From Escherichia coli (GTDB taxonomy: Bacteria; Pseudomonadota; Gammaproteobacteria; Enterobacterales; Enterobacteriaceae), in NCBI RefSeq assembly GCF_036503815.1, contig NZ_AP027764.1, positions 3,844,001 to 3,908,000 of the forward strand: 64,000 nucleotides of DNA, given 5' to 3'. Each line of letters starts with the position of its first letter. Position 1 is the stretch's first letter. Below, piece by piece: positions 34,432 to 43,351 of this stretch. The notes under the pieces were generated by a model. That model searched no databases and was not told where the DNA came from. It saw only the letters and a program-made list of their open reading frames with translations. A program made the translations under genes and the position numbers.

Positions 34432-34576
34432 TACCCTCAGGCCTAATGGTTACCGGAAGGAAATCTACCCTAAGGGTGATGGTAATCGGGAGGAAATCTA
34501 CCCTAAGGGTGATGGTAAAATTGACGGGGAAGATAAAAAAATACCCTCAGGGTAACAGTAAATCACCCTCAGGGTA
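34432..34576. repeat. Array of TACCCTNAGGGTA palindromes upstream of alpA-like gene
   Basis: Copies at 34466-34479 and 34499-34512 (TACCCTAAGGGTGA), 34542-34554 (TACCCTCAGGGTA) and 34564-34576 (CACCCTCAGGGTA), plus a partial copy at 34432-34441. The first two are part of a larger 33-base tandem repeat (starts near 34447 and 34480). The clustering upstream of the AlpA gene suggests an operator array. Confidence 0.7.
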
Positions 34577-34590
34577 TGCGGTATGGTGCG

Positions 34591-35394
34591 TTAATCCGGC
34601 TTTGCGTTCTTTTGGCTGTTGTCTCGGTTAATAGGGCAGGCAGTCCTCTCTATGAGCGTTGCAAGTGCATTACTTGCCCCCCACTGCTTAAGCTCCCTGG
34701 TTATCGCTTCTTGATTTCCCCTGGTGGCAAAATCATTTTCTGGATCGTAATTGGCCCACTCTCTGTTTCTAATCTCAATAGCCTTAGCTAATGGGTCTTT
34801 ATCCCAGTATTTATATAAGTGTATCGGGTGCTCTTGCTCTAACTGCTCTATCCTTGCCCTTAACTCTGCGTTTTCTTTTTCCAGCATTGCGATTTGGGAT
34901 AATAAATCATCCTCTGTACGCAACTCTTTCTTTTCAATATCGCGTCCTTGTGCCTCGTCATTTTCAGAAGAGTTAGCGCCTTCCAGCTTCGTTAACGCGT
35001 CAAGGACATCGGGAAAAATTGCGAAAATTTCACCCCTTATAAATCCAATGTTCTCAAATTCGGGATCTTCCCAATAACCGGACACCAGAAAACCATTTTC
35101 ATCCCTCTCACCAGGTAAACAACCACGTTTCCGAACCGCATTCAGATTTCTATAAAGAACATCATTATCAAATTCATCCCGATACGGGTTACAAAAAGAT
35201 TCCAACAGCTTAAATTCATTTACTGTGTACAGGCGGATATGTTCTCCGCTTATTCTCCTGAGTATCCAAGTTATGACATCTGAAACATCATAATCATCAC
35301 CAGCGACCTTAAGCACGACCTCAAGAAATTCACGTAAAGAAATAAAATCTTTTTTGTATTCGTTTAATTCGGCATGAATATCAATCATACGCAC
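34591..35394 (-). CDS. Hypothetical protein with coiled coil, possibly SOS-linked
   Basis: 267 residues, soluble, acidic. A coiled coil at about 160-192 (LLSQIAMLEKENAELRARIEQLEQE) links an unfamiliar N-terminal domain to a C-terminal segment (LAKAIEIRNREWANYDPENDFATRGNQEAITRELKQWG) of the type seen in small phage proteins of unknown function. A LexA-like box lies about 105 bases upstream. It sits between integrase and AlpA, a frequent cargo position. Confidence 0.5.
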   Translation of the reverse strand: MRMIDIHAELNEYKKDFISLREFLEVVLKVAGDDYDVSDVITWILRRISGEHIRLYTVNEFKLLESFCNPYRDEFDNDVLYRNLNAVRKRGCLPGERDENGFLVSGYWEDPEFENIGFIRGEIFAIFPDVLDALTKLEGANSSENDEAQGRDIEKKELRTEDDLLSQIAMLEKENAELRARIEQLEQEHPIHLYKYWDKDPLAKAIEIRNREWANYDPENDFATRGNQEAITRELKQWGASNALATLIERTACPINRDNSQKNAKPD

Positions 35395-35498
35395 ACCTCA
35401 GCGTCCTCTACTGTAGTGGCTGTACCAGTCCGTCGAGGTGTACGGATTTTCGGGAGCGACCCTAGACACAGCCTTTTCTTTCGTCGCTCAAAGTCTAC

Positions 35499-35518
35499 TA
35501 CTGTATACTCAACCAGTC
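35499..35518. promoter_or_regulatory. LexA-like (SOS) box
   Basis: TACTGTATACTCAACCAGTC contains CTG-N10-CAG with an AT-rich left half, close to the LexA consensus. It overlaps the integrase stop codon and lies upstream of the 267-residue gene on the minus strand. Functional assignment is inference. Confidence 0.5.
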
Positions 35519-36731
35519 ACCCGCATTTTCCGAACTCACCATGCACCACATTTCCGCCATGCTCGAGCGAATCCATATAATCAGCGTACCACTGAAGCAT
35601 TTCCCGCCGCCCATCCAGATATTGCGCATGGTTGTATGTGCCACGAATTGAGTTTTTATCGACGTGCGCAAGCTGTGTCTCTATCCACGCGGTGTTATAG
35701 CCCTGCTCATGCAAAATGGTGCTCATAGTGTGCCGGAAGCCATGACCAGTAACCTTTCCGTTATAGCCGATGCGTTTAAATACTTGGTTTATGCTAGCCT
35801 CGCTCATTGTTTTCCTTGGATCATTACGGCCGGGAAACATAAGCGGATAATTGCCAGTTAGTTCTTTAATCTGCCCAATAAGCGAAAGAGCCTGCTCAGA
35901 CAAAGGCACTACATGAGGGCGACGCATTTTCATCCGTGAAGCAGGTATCTCCCAGATAGCCTTGTTGAGATCGATTTCATCCCATAATGCACCGCGCAGT
36001 TCGCCAGTCCGCAAACCGGTGATAATCAGTAAACGAGCCGCCATAACAACCAATGCACTTCCTGAGTAACTGGACAATGCCTTGAAAAAATCAGGTAATT
36101 CTTTGGCTGTGAGGAAAGGATAATGATTAGATTCATGACCTTGCATCGCGCTGGTGAGATCCGGTGCAGGGTTATACTCAGCACGTCCAGTGACAATTGC
36201 ATAGCGGAAAACTTCCCCACATCGCTGCCTCACTTTTTTGGCTTTTTCGGTAGCACCGCGCCCCTCGATGCGCCGCAGCACATTCAGCAGTTCAAGTGGT
36301 TTGATTTCGGCGATTGGTTTTTTGCCAATGTAAGGGAACACATCTTTGTTGAAGGCTTCGAGGATGTCTGAAGCATAACCAGCAGACCATTTTTTTAATT
36401 TGCTGCTGTGCCACTCAAGGGCAATATCTTTGAAGGTGTTGTTTAACTGCGTTTCCCGGGCAATCTTTTCCTCTCGTTTCGCTTCCATCGGATCGATACC
36501 CCCAGCGATACCCCTTTTAGCTTCTTCACGTTTTGCACGAGCATCAGCCAAGGTAACTTCAGGATACACACCTAGTGCTAACAGCTTCTCTTTACCAGCT
36601 ACACGATACTTGAAGCGCCAATATTTTCCTCCACTAGGTTTTACCAAGAGATACAGACCACCACCATCAGCCAGCTTGTAAGCCTTCTCTTTTGGCTTGG
36701 CAGTGTCTATTTGACGGGCATTGAGTTTCAC
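35517..36731 (-). CDS. P4-type tyrosine integrase
   Basis: 404 residues. The N-terminal DUF4102 arm-binding domain (LNARQIDTAKPKEKAYKLADGGGLYLLVKPSG) and core-binding domain lead to a catalytic domain with ITGLRTGEL (Arg), HGFRH (His-x-x-Arg), LAHVDKN and the nucleophile Tyr in RGTYNHAQY. GTG start with GGAGG 9 bases upstream. It faces away from thrW, 166 bases from the tRNA 3' end, the standard position for a tRNA-targeting integrase. Confidence 0.93.
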   Translation of the reverse strand: MKLNARQIDTAKPKEKAYKLADGGGLYLLVKPSGGKYWRFKYRVAGKEKLLALGVYPEVTLADARAKREEAKRGIAGGIDPMEAKREEKIARETQLNNTFKDIALEWHSSKLKKWSAGYASDILEAFNKDVFPYIGKKPIAEIKPLELLNVLRRIEGRGATEKAKKVRQRCGEVFRYAIVTGRAEYNPAPDLTSAMQGHESNHYPFLTAKELPDFFKALSSYSGSALVVMAARLLIITGLRTGELRGALWDEIDLNKAIWEIPASRMKMRRPHVVPLSEQALSLIGQIKELTGNYPLMFPGRNDPRKTMSEASINQVFKRIGYNGKVTGHGFRHTMSTILHEQGYNTAWIETQLAHVDKNSIRGTYNHAQYLDGRREMLQWYADYMDSLEHGGNVVHGEFGKCG

Positions 36732-36733
36732 TT

Positions 36734-36782
36734 GGGGGTACCTCCACTAAACCGAACAGCAAATACCCCCAAAAGTACCCCC
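36734..36782. repeat. Proximal arm with TACCCCC repeats
   Basis: ATACCCCC at 36763-36770, GTACCCCC at 36775-36782 and an inverted GGGGGTA at 36734-36740, between the integrase and thrW. Matching direct copies at the other end of the element (21136-21157) suggest integrase arm-type sites. Confidence 0.5.
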
Positions 36783-36895
36783 AATTGACTGTAGATTTTG
36801 GAGTACTTAAGTAGACGTCAAAAGACTAAAAGGGGCGCTAACATGCGGATTATAAGAGGTTTTTAAATACTTGAGTAGACTTGGAGATACATTAG

Positions 36896-36914
36896 AATGG
36901 TGCCGATAATAGGA
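36896..36914. repeat. Proximal attachment site in the thrW 3' end
   Basis: AATGGTGCCGATAATAGGA covers the CCA end and acceptor strand of thrW and is matched with one gap at 21058-21075. It defines the boundary of the integrated element. Confidence 0.65.
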
Positions 36915-36973
36915 GTCGAACCTACGACCTTCGCATTACGAATGCGCTGCTCTACCAACTGAGCTATATCGGC
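36898..36973 (-). tRNA. thrW: tRNA-Thr (CGU)
   Basis: 76 bases on the minus strand, from GCCGATATAGCTCAG to the encoded CCA. The cloverleaf is clear: acceptor GCCGATA/TATCGGC, anticodon loop TTCGTAA with anticodon CGT, and T-loop GGTTCGACTCC. thrW is a known integration hotspot (CP4-6 in K-12). The gene is kept whole by the element's att sequence. Confidence 0.97.
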
Positions 36974-37025
36974 CCTGAAAGGACATGTTCACGAACGTGA
37001 ATCACGGTGGACAAGGTTAAAACTA

Positions 37026-37083
37026 ACCGGGCGATGCGTCAATGGCCTTGTGAATCAAATGGCTACTTTTGCATCACCCGGTT
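37026..37083 (-). terminator. Terminator after proA
   Basis: ACCGGG-GATGC and GCATC-CCCGGT form a long stem just after the proA stop, with T-rich flanks on both sides. It separates proBA from thrW. Confidence 0.6.
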
Positions 37084-37087
37084 TTAT

Positions 37088-38341
37088 TTACGCACGAATG
37101 GTGTAATCACCAATGCCGATCCACTTGTAGGTGGTCAGAGCTTCCAGCCCCATTGGGCCGCGCGCGTGGAGTTTTTGTGTGCTTACCGCAACTTCCGCCC
37201 CCAGACCAAACTGGCCGCCGTCGGTAAAACGCGTAGAGGCGTTAACGTAAACAGCGGAGGAATCCACTTCGTTAACAAAACGCTGGGCGTTGCGCATATC
37301 GCGGGTCAGGATCGCATCGGAATGTTGCGTGCCGTGTTCACGAATATGGGCGATAGCATCGTCAAGATCGCTGACGATTTTGACGTTCAAGTCTAATGAC
37401 AGGAACTCATCGTCATACTCTTCGGCTTTAACAGCCACCACCTTCGCGGGACCTGCCTGCAACTGCGCCAGCGCAGTTGCGTCAGCGTGTAATGTCACGC
37501 CGCTTTCCGCCATTTGCTTGCTTAATGCGGGCAGGAAGCTATCTGCGATGTTTTTATTTACCAGCAACGTTTCTACCGTATTACACGTGCTCGGGCGCTG
37601 AGTTTTCGCGTTGACAATCACTTTCAATGCTTCAGCGATCTCTGCACTTTCATCAACGTAAATATGGCATACGCCTATACCTCCTGTGATTACCGGAATC
37701 GTCGACTGCTCGCGGCACAGTTTATGCAACCCAGCCCCGCCGCGTGGGATCAGCATGTCGATGTATTTATCCATACGCAGCATTTCACTGACCAGCGCAC
37801 GGTCAGGATTATCAATCGCCTGCACGGCACCCGCCGGTAATCCGCAGGAATTCAGAGCATCCTGAATCACCGCTACCGTTGCAGCATTAGTGCGGCAGGT
37901 TTCTTTACCGCCACGCAGAATCACTGCATTACCGGTTTTCAGGCACAGTGAAGCAACATCAACCGTCACGTTCGGGCGCGCTTCATAAATTACACCAATC
38001 ACCCCCAGCGGTACGCGACGACGCTCCAGACGCAGGCCGCTGTCCAGCACCCCGCCATCAATTACCTGCCCCACCGGATCGGCGAGGTTACACACCTGGC
38101 GCACATCATCGGCAATGCCTTTCAGCCGCGCGGACGTCAACGCCAGACGATCAAGCATCGCGTCACTAAGACCATTGGCACGCGCGTCAGCAACATCCTG
38201 GGCATTAGCGTTGAGAATGCTTTCGCTTTGTGCTTCCAGTTCATCGGCGATTTTTTCCAGCACGCGATTTTTTTCGCGGCTGGAGAGTTGCGCTAATTTA
38301 TACGAGGCTTGCTTCGCGGCAATGCCCATTTTTTCCAGCAT
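37088..38341 (-). CDS. proA: Gamma-glutamyl phosphate reductase
   Basis: Second step of proline synthesis: NADPH reduction of gamma-glutamyl phosphate to glutamate semialdehyde in the cytoplasm. 417 residues, aldehyde-dehydrogenase fold. The catalytic Cys lies in QRPSTCNTVET (about residue 254), and substrate-binding motifs VIYEARPNVTVDV and LIPRGGAGLH are intact. It follows proB by 11 bp in the proBA operon. Confidence 0.97.
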   Translation of the reverse strand: MLEKMGIAAKQASYKLAQLSSREKNRVLEKIADELEAQSESILNANAQDVADARANGLSDAMLDRLALTSARLKGIADDVRQVCNLADPVGQVIDGGVLDSGLRLERRRVPLGVIGVIYEARPNVTVDVASLCLKTGNAVILRGGKETCRTNAATVAVIQDALNSCGLPAGAVQAIDNPDRALVSEMLRMDKYIDMLIPRGGAGLHKLCREQSTIPVITGGIGVCHIYVDESAEIAEALKVIVNAKTQRPSTCNTVETLLVNKNIADSFLPALSKQMAESGVTLHADATALAQLQAGPAKVVAVKAEEYDDEFLSLDLNVKIVSDLDDAIAHIREHGTQHSDAILTRDMRNAQRFVNEVDSSAVYVNASTRFTDGGQFGLGAEVAVSTQKLHARGPMGLEALTTYKWIGIGDYTIRA

Positions 38342-38352
38342 CGGCCTGCTCC

Positions 38353-39456
38353 TTAACGGGTAATCATGTCATCACGGTGAACGGCAACCGGGCCGTATTC
38401 ATATCCCAGTATTGCATCAATTTCTTGCGAGTGGTGTCCGGCAATACGGCGTAATGCATCGCTGTTGTAACGACTGACGCCGTGGGCGATATCGCGACCT
38501 TCGAGGTTGCAAATGCGGATGACTTCACCACGCGAGAAATTGCCAGTCACGCTTTTAATGCCTTTCGGCAACAGGGAGCTGCCGCGTTCAAGAATGGCGG
38601 CGGTTGCCCCTTCATCTACCGTGATTTCACCCGCAGGCGGCGCACCGAAAATCCAACGTTTGCGGTTTTCAAGCGGAGTCGCCTGGGCATGGAACAGCGT
38701 ACCGACGGAAATACCTTCCATCACATCACCAATGACACCCGGCTTACTGCCCGCGGCAATAATGGTGTCGATACCCGCACGGCAAGCCACGTCAGCGGCC
38801 TGCAATTTAGTGCTCATGCCGCCGGTTCCAAGACCTGAAACGCTATCACCGGCAATCGCGCGCAGTGCGTCATCAATGCCATACACATCTTTAATCAGTT
38901 CTGCCTGCGGATTGCTACGCGGATCAGCGGTATACAAACCTTTTTGATCGGTCAGCAACAACAGTTTATCGGCACCCGCCAGAATCGCCGCCAGCGCCGA
39001 AAGGTTATCGTTATCGCCGACTTTAATCTCTGCAGTAGCGACAGCATCGTTCTCATTGATTACCGGAACGATGTTGTTATCGAGCAGCGCACGCAAGGTG
39101 TCGCGGGCGTTCAGGAAGCGTTCACGGTCTTCCATATCAGCACGAGTTAGCAGCATCTGCCCGACGTGAATGCCATAAATCGAAAACAGCTGTTCCCACA
39201 GTTGAATCAGTCGACTCTGCCCTACCGCCGCCAGCAGTTGTTTCGAGGCGATAGTCGCTGGCAGTTCCGGGTAACCCAGGTGCTCACGTCCGGCGGCAAT
39301 CGCCCCCGACGTCACAATTACAATCCGATGCCCGGCGGCATGTAGCTGCGCACACTGGCGAACAAGTTCAACGATATGGGCACGGTTCAGGCGGCGCGAT
39401 CCGCCTGTTAGCACACTGGTGCCGAGTTTTACCACCAGCGTCTGGCTGTCACTCAT
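38353..39456 (-). CDS. proB: Glutamate 5-kinase
   Basis: First step of proline synthesis, feedback-inhibited by proline; it acts in complex with ProA. 367 residues from [19 protein letters not shown] at 39456; the frame is open 29 codons further upstream but that part is not in the family. Amino-acid-kinase domain about 1-255, followed by a C-terminal PUA domain (about 275-350). Confidence 0.97.
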
Positions 39457-39644
39457 GATTCTCTGCCATTCAATTTTAGGGAAAATGATATCAAACGAAC
39501 GTTTTAGCAGGACTGTCGCCGGTTGCCAACCATCTGCAAGCAAAGCATGGCGTTTTGTTGCGCGGGATCAGCAAGCGTAGCGGCAGTTGTTTACGCTTTT
39601 ATTACAGATTTAATAAATTACCACATTTTAAGAATATCATTAAT

Positions 39645-39662
39645 CTGTAATATATCTTTAAC
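39645..39662 (+). promoter_or_regulatory. Pho box of phoE
   Basis: CTGTAATATATCTTTAAC fits the PhoB binding pattern (two CTGTAAT-like 7-mers around an AT spacer) and lies about 80 bases before the phoE start. It explains induction by phosphate starvation. Confidence 0.85.
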
Positions 39663-39743
39663 AATCTCAGGTTAAAAACTTTCCTGTTTTCAACGGGGCT
39701 CTCCCGCTGAATATTCGCGCGTTAATTAAAATCAGGAATGAAA

Positions 39744-40799
39744 ATGAAAAAGAGCACTCTGGCATTAGTGGTGATGGGCATTGTGGCATCGGCATCCGTA
39801 CAGGCCGCAGAAATATATAACAAAGACGGTAATAAACTGGATATCTATGGCAAAGTTAAAGCCATGCATTATATGAGTGATAATGACAGTAAAGATGGCG
39901 ACCAGAGTTATATCCGTTTTGGTTTTAAAGGCGAAACACAAATTAACGATCAACTGACCGGTTATGGTCGCTGGGAAGCAGAGTTTGCCGGAAATAAAGC
40001 AGAGAGTGATACTGCTCAGCAAAAAACGCGTCTTGCCTTTGCCGGGTTGAAATATAAAGATTTGGGTTCTTTCGACTATGGTCGTAACCTGGGGGCGCTG
40101 TATGACGTGGAAGCCTGGACCGATATGTTCCCGGAATTCGGCGGCGATTCCTCCGCGCAGACCGACAACTTTATGACCAAACGCGCCAGCGGTCTGGCAA
40201 CGTATCGGAACACCGACTTCTTCGGCGTTATCGATGGTCTGAACTTAACCCTGCAATATCAAGGAAAAAACGAAAACCGCGACGTTAAAAAGCAAAACGG
40301 TGATGGCTTCGGCACGTCATTGACATATGACTTTGGCGGCAGCGATTTTGCCATTAGTGGGGCCTATACCAACTCCGATCGCACCAACGAGCAGAACCTG
40401 CAAAGCCGTGGCACGGGCAAGCGTGCAGAAGCATGGGCAACAGGCCTGAAATACGATGCCAATAATATTTACCTGGCAACTTTCTATTCTGAAACGCGTA
40501 AAATGACGCCAATCTCTGGCGGCTTTGCCAATAAGACGCAGAACTTTGAAGCAGTCGCTCAATACCAATTCGACTTTGGCCTGCGTCCATCGCTGGGTTA
40601 TGTCTTATCGAAAGGGAAAGATATTGAGGGCATCGGTGATGAGGATCTGGTCAATTATATTGATGTCGGTGCTACATATTATTTCAACAAAAATATGTCA
40701 GCGTTTGTTGATTATAAAATCAACCAACTGGACAGCGATAACAAACTAAATATTAATAATGATGATATTGTCGCGGTTGGGATGACCTATCAGTTTTAA
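39744..40799 (+). CDS. phoE: Phosphoporin PhoE
   Basis: Outer-membrane trimeric porin favouring anions, induced when phosphate is scarce. 351-residue precursor with signal peptide (MKKSTLALVVMGIVASASVQA) and porin motifs including AEIYNKDGNKLDIYGK, YGRWEAEF, the loop-3 PEFGG and terminal YQF. The start at 39744 is used because MKKSTL matches the known precursor; an ATG two codons earlier exists. Divergent from proBA. Confidence 0.96.
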   Translation: MKKSTLALVVMGIVASASVQAAEIYNKDGNKLDIYGKVKAMHYMSDNDSKDGDQSYIRFGFKGETQINDQLTGYGRWEAEFAGNKAESDTAQQKTRLAFAGLKYKDLGSFDYGRNLGALYDVEAWTDMFPEFGGDSSAQTDNFMTKRASGLATYRNTDFFGVIDGLNLTLQYQGKNENRDVKKQNGDGFGTSLTYDFGGSDFAISGAYTNSDRTNEQNLQSRGTGKRAEAWATGLKYDANNIYLATFYSETRKMTPISGGFANKTQNFEAVAQYQFDFGLRPSLGYVLSKGKDIEGIGDEDLVNYIDVGATYYFNKNMSAFVDYKINQLDSDNKLNINNDDIVAVGMTYQF

Positions 40800-40800
40800 T

Positions 40801-40831
40801 GGAGATTGCCGGATGCGGCGCATCCGGCACT
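40801..40831. repeat. REP element after phoE
   Basis: GCCGGATGCGGCGCATCCGGCAC, a palindromic extragenic unit, lies directly downstream of the phoE stop and before crl, likely protecting or terminating both convergent messages. Confidence 0.75.
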
Positions 40832-40837
40832 TTTCAC

Positions 40838-41239
40838 TCACGCGGTTAACTTCACCGGTTCATCACGAAAATCATCCGCCGGTTCCAGCTTCAGATTCAG
40901 TGTCGTCAGCAGTTCACGCAGCTTCTCATGAAACTCACGCAGGGTATGTTCCAGTCGCTCAACCACTTCGGCATCTTTTACCGGAACGTTCTTCCAGTCG
41001 CCTGCTTTATCGAACAGACCAAACTGGTAACTGTAAGTAAAACGGGATTCCTGCGCTTCAAGCTCCATCCACCAACCCCAGAACTCACGCACTTCCGGCG
41101 CTGGTTTCACGTTGACGCATACAGCCAGACAATCGAAAAAGAATCGATTATCTTCGCACTTACCTTCACGAATATAGGGGCCTAGTGCGGTAAATTTTTT
41201 GATCAATCTGCTCTTCGGGTGTCCACTCGGTAACGTCAT
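40838..41239 (-). CDS. crl: Crl, sigma-S assembly factor
   Basis: Binds RpoS and promotes its association with core RNA polymerase, favouring stationary-phase genes such as curli. 133 residues, full length ([26 protein letters not shown] to [12 protein letters not shown]). No insertion, unlike strains in which crl is broken. Convergent with phoE across a REP. Confidence 0.95.
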
Positions 41240-41296
41240 TGCGATCTCCTGTTGTGATGCACCTGTTTTACCAAACTGGTAAAATTTAGCAAATTT

Positions 41297-42541
41297 TTAA
41301 CACAATCGTTTTTCGATCCAGCTCGTGATTTCCTGAAGACCTTTGTCAAAATTCCGATACACCGGATTAAATGGAATCTCTAACAATTTACCATCAGCAG
41401 ATGATGAGGTGATTAAGCGTGAATCCTCTTCCGGGCTGAACGGATCGTTCTTCCAGTAGCCTGATAACATTGGCGTTGGGCAGCGACGGCCCAGCAATCC
41501 TTGCACTTTTAATGAATAACGATTCAGTTCCACACGCAACGCTTCATCGGAAGCATCATGCATCCCCAAACGACTCGCCAGAACGTCAAGATACATTTCC
41601 GGCACCTGTTGCTGGCACTTAAAATCACTCAACAGGGTATGAACTACCGGACCAAGACAGGCAACCGCTTTCAGACGCGGCGATTCAAGATATGCCAGAC
41701 GCACAGCAACGTTAGCGCCAAAACGGAAACCAAAGGCCGCGACACGGGTGTGATCCACCCACGGGACGTTAGGCAGCGCCTTTAAGACGTGCTGATGCAA
41801 CAGGCTGGAGTCCTGGGTGAGCTTCCATTTTGAAGAAAAGCCCACCGACGGCATATCAATAGTCAGCATCGCAATGCCGCGCGGGGCAAAATAACGTTCA
41901 TACAGACTGTAATAATCCGTCTGCATCGCATCCAGACCACCACACATTAATACCGTCGGGAACGGGCCATCGCCTTTCGGCATATGCAAAAAGCCGGTGA
42001 TGGGCGCACCGCCTGGTACGGTAAACTCCATCTGCCGCATCGTGCCCGGCAGACGTTGGGCGGCCTCTTCATAGGCACGGTTTGACAAAGCCTGCGCTTG
42101 CTCGGCCAGGTCATCCCCTTTCAGATGAGGATAGGCGGCAATGTTGTACAACGTGGCCGCATGCAGCCAGTGACGACCACTGAGTTGTGGATCTTCTTCC
42201 GCACAAGCTTTTTGTTGCCACACCATCGCCTGGGTGGCCCATTCATAAATCCAGTTGCCGCCGCGGTAGCCAATCACCGTATCGTATAAATCATCGTCGG
42301 TACGTTCAGCATCGCTCATCACAATACGCGCCTGAACGTCGAGGATTTCACGTGGGTCAATGCCGCGCCAGATCCACATCAGACGGTTTATCATGCGATA
42401 CCAGTGGGGGATGGTTTTACCATCAAGGGCCGACTGCACAGGCGGTTGTGCGCCGTGATTAAAGCGGCGGACTAGCGTCGAGGTTTCAGGATGTTTAAAG
42501 CGGGGTTTGAACAGGGTTTCGCTCAGGTTTGCCTGTGTCAT
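41297..42541 (-). CDS. frsA: FrsA (YafA), esterase-like protein
   Basis: 414-residue alpha/beta hydrolase-fold protein reported to bind unphosphorylated enzyme IIA-glucose and to affect fermentation/respiration balance; esterase or cofactor-independent decarboxylase activity has been debated. The nucleophile-elbow position reads AAFGFRFGANVA, with Phe/Arg instead of the canonical GxSxG Ser, as known in this family. Full length, between crl and gpt. Confidence 0.94.
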   Translation of the reverse strand: MTQANLSETLFKPRFKHPETSTLVRRFNHGAQPPVQSALDGKTIPHWYRMINRLMWIWRGIDPREILDVQARIVMSDAERTDDDLYDTVIGYRGGNWIYEWATQAMVWQQKACAEEDPQLSGRHWLHAATLYNIAAYPHLKGDDLAEQAQALSNRAYEEAAQRLPGTMRQMEFTVPGGAPITGFLHMPKGDGPFPTVLMCGGLDAMQTDYYSLYERYFAPRGIAMLTIDMPSVGFSSKWKLTQDSSLLHQHVLKALPNVPWVDHTRVAAFGFRFGANVAVRLAYLESPRLKAVACLGPVVHTLLSDFKCQQQVPEMYLDVLASRLGMHDASDEALRVELNRYSLKVQGLLGRRCPTPMLSGYWKNDPFSPEEDSRLITSSSADGKLLEIPFNPVYRNFDKGLQEITSWIEKRLC

Positions 42542-42601
42542 GGATGCAGCCTCCAGAATACTTACTGGAAACTATTGTAACCTGCCTGAAGTTAAAAAGA
42601 A

Positions 42602-42626
42602 CAACGCCCGGCAGTGCCAGGCGTTG
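42602..42626 (-). terminator. Terminator after gpt
   Basis: CAACGCC..GGCGTTG with a flanking A/T run lies right after the gpt stop on the minus strand. Confidence 0.7.
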
Positions 42627-42632
42627 AAAAGA

Positions 42633-43091
42633 TTAGCGACCGGAGATTGGCGGGACGAATACGACGCCCATATCCCACGGCTGTTCAATCCAGGTATCTT
42701 GTGGGATATCAACAACATAATCATCAACCAGCGGACGACCTGCCGGTTTAGCGAAGATGGTGACAAAGTGCGCTTTTGGATACATTTCACGAATCGCAAC
42801 CGCAGTACCGCCGGTATCCACCAGATCATCAATAACGATGAAGCCTTCGCCATCGCCTTCTGCGCGTTTCAGCACTTTAAGCTCGCGCTGGTTGTCGTGA
42901 TCGTAGCTGGAAATACAAACGGTATCGACATGACGAATACCCAGTTCACGCGCCAGTAACGCACCCGGTACCAGACCGCCACGGCTTACGGCAATAATGC
43001 CTTTCCATTGTTCAGAAGGCATCAGTCGGCTTGCGAGTTTACGTGCATGGATCTGCAACATGTCCCAGGTGACGATGTATTTTTCGCTCAT
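42633..43091 (-). CDS. gpt: Xanthine-guanine phosphoribosyltransferase
   Basis: Salvages guanine and xanthine to GMP and XMP using PRPP. 152 residues with the PRPP-binding motif [14 protein letters not shown] (about 84-97) and the flexible loop region. Divergent from pepD across 260 bp, as in K-12. Confidence 0.96.
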
Positions 43092-43351
43092 GTGAAGTGT
43101 CCCAGCCTGTTTATCTACGGCTTAAAAAGTGTTCGAGGGGAAAATAGGTTGCGCGAGATTATAGAGATCTGACGCACTAAAAACCAGTATTTCACATGAG
43201 TCCGCGTCTTTTTACGCACAGCCTCTCCCTGACGCGGGATAAAGTGGTATTCTCAAACATATCTCGCAAGCCTGTCTTGTGTTGACAACATTTTCTGCTA
43301 ACCCTGTGACCTGCAATACTGTTTTGCGGGTGATCGACAAGGAGACTTAAC

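Noticed and set aside
34446..34631. Small ORF with repeated RKSTLRVMV segments
   Set aside because: It is the translation of the palindrome/tandem-repeat array upstream of the AlpA gene; no ribosome site and no coding character.
21058..36914. Complete prophage
   Set aside because: No capsid, portal, large terminase, tail or lysis gene is seen, nor P4 psu/sid/delta. Gene content fits a satellite.
36896..36914. Disruption of thrW by integration
   Set aside because: The full 76-base tRNA including CCA is regenerated by the att sequence, so the gene is intact.
41297..42541. FrsA as an inactivated hydrolase because GxSxG is missing
   Set aside because: The absence of the canonical Ser is a known property of this family, not a mutation in this strain.
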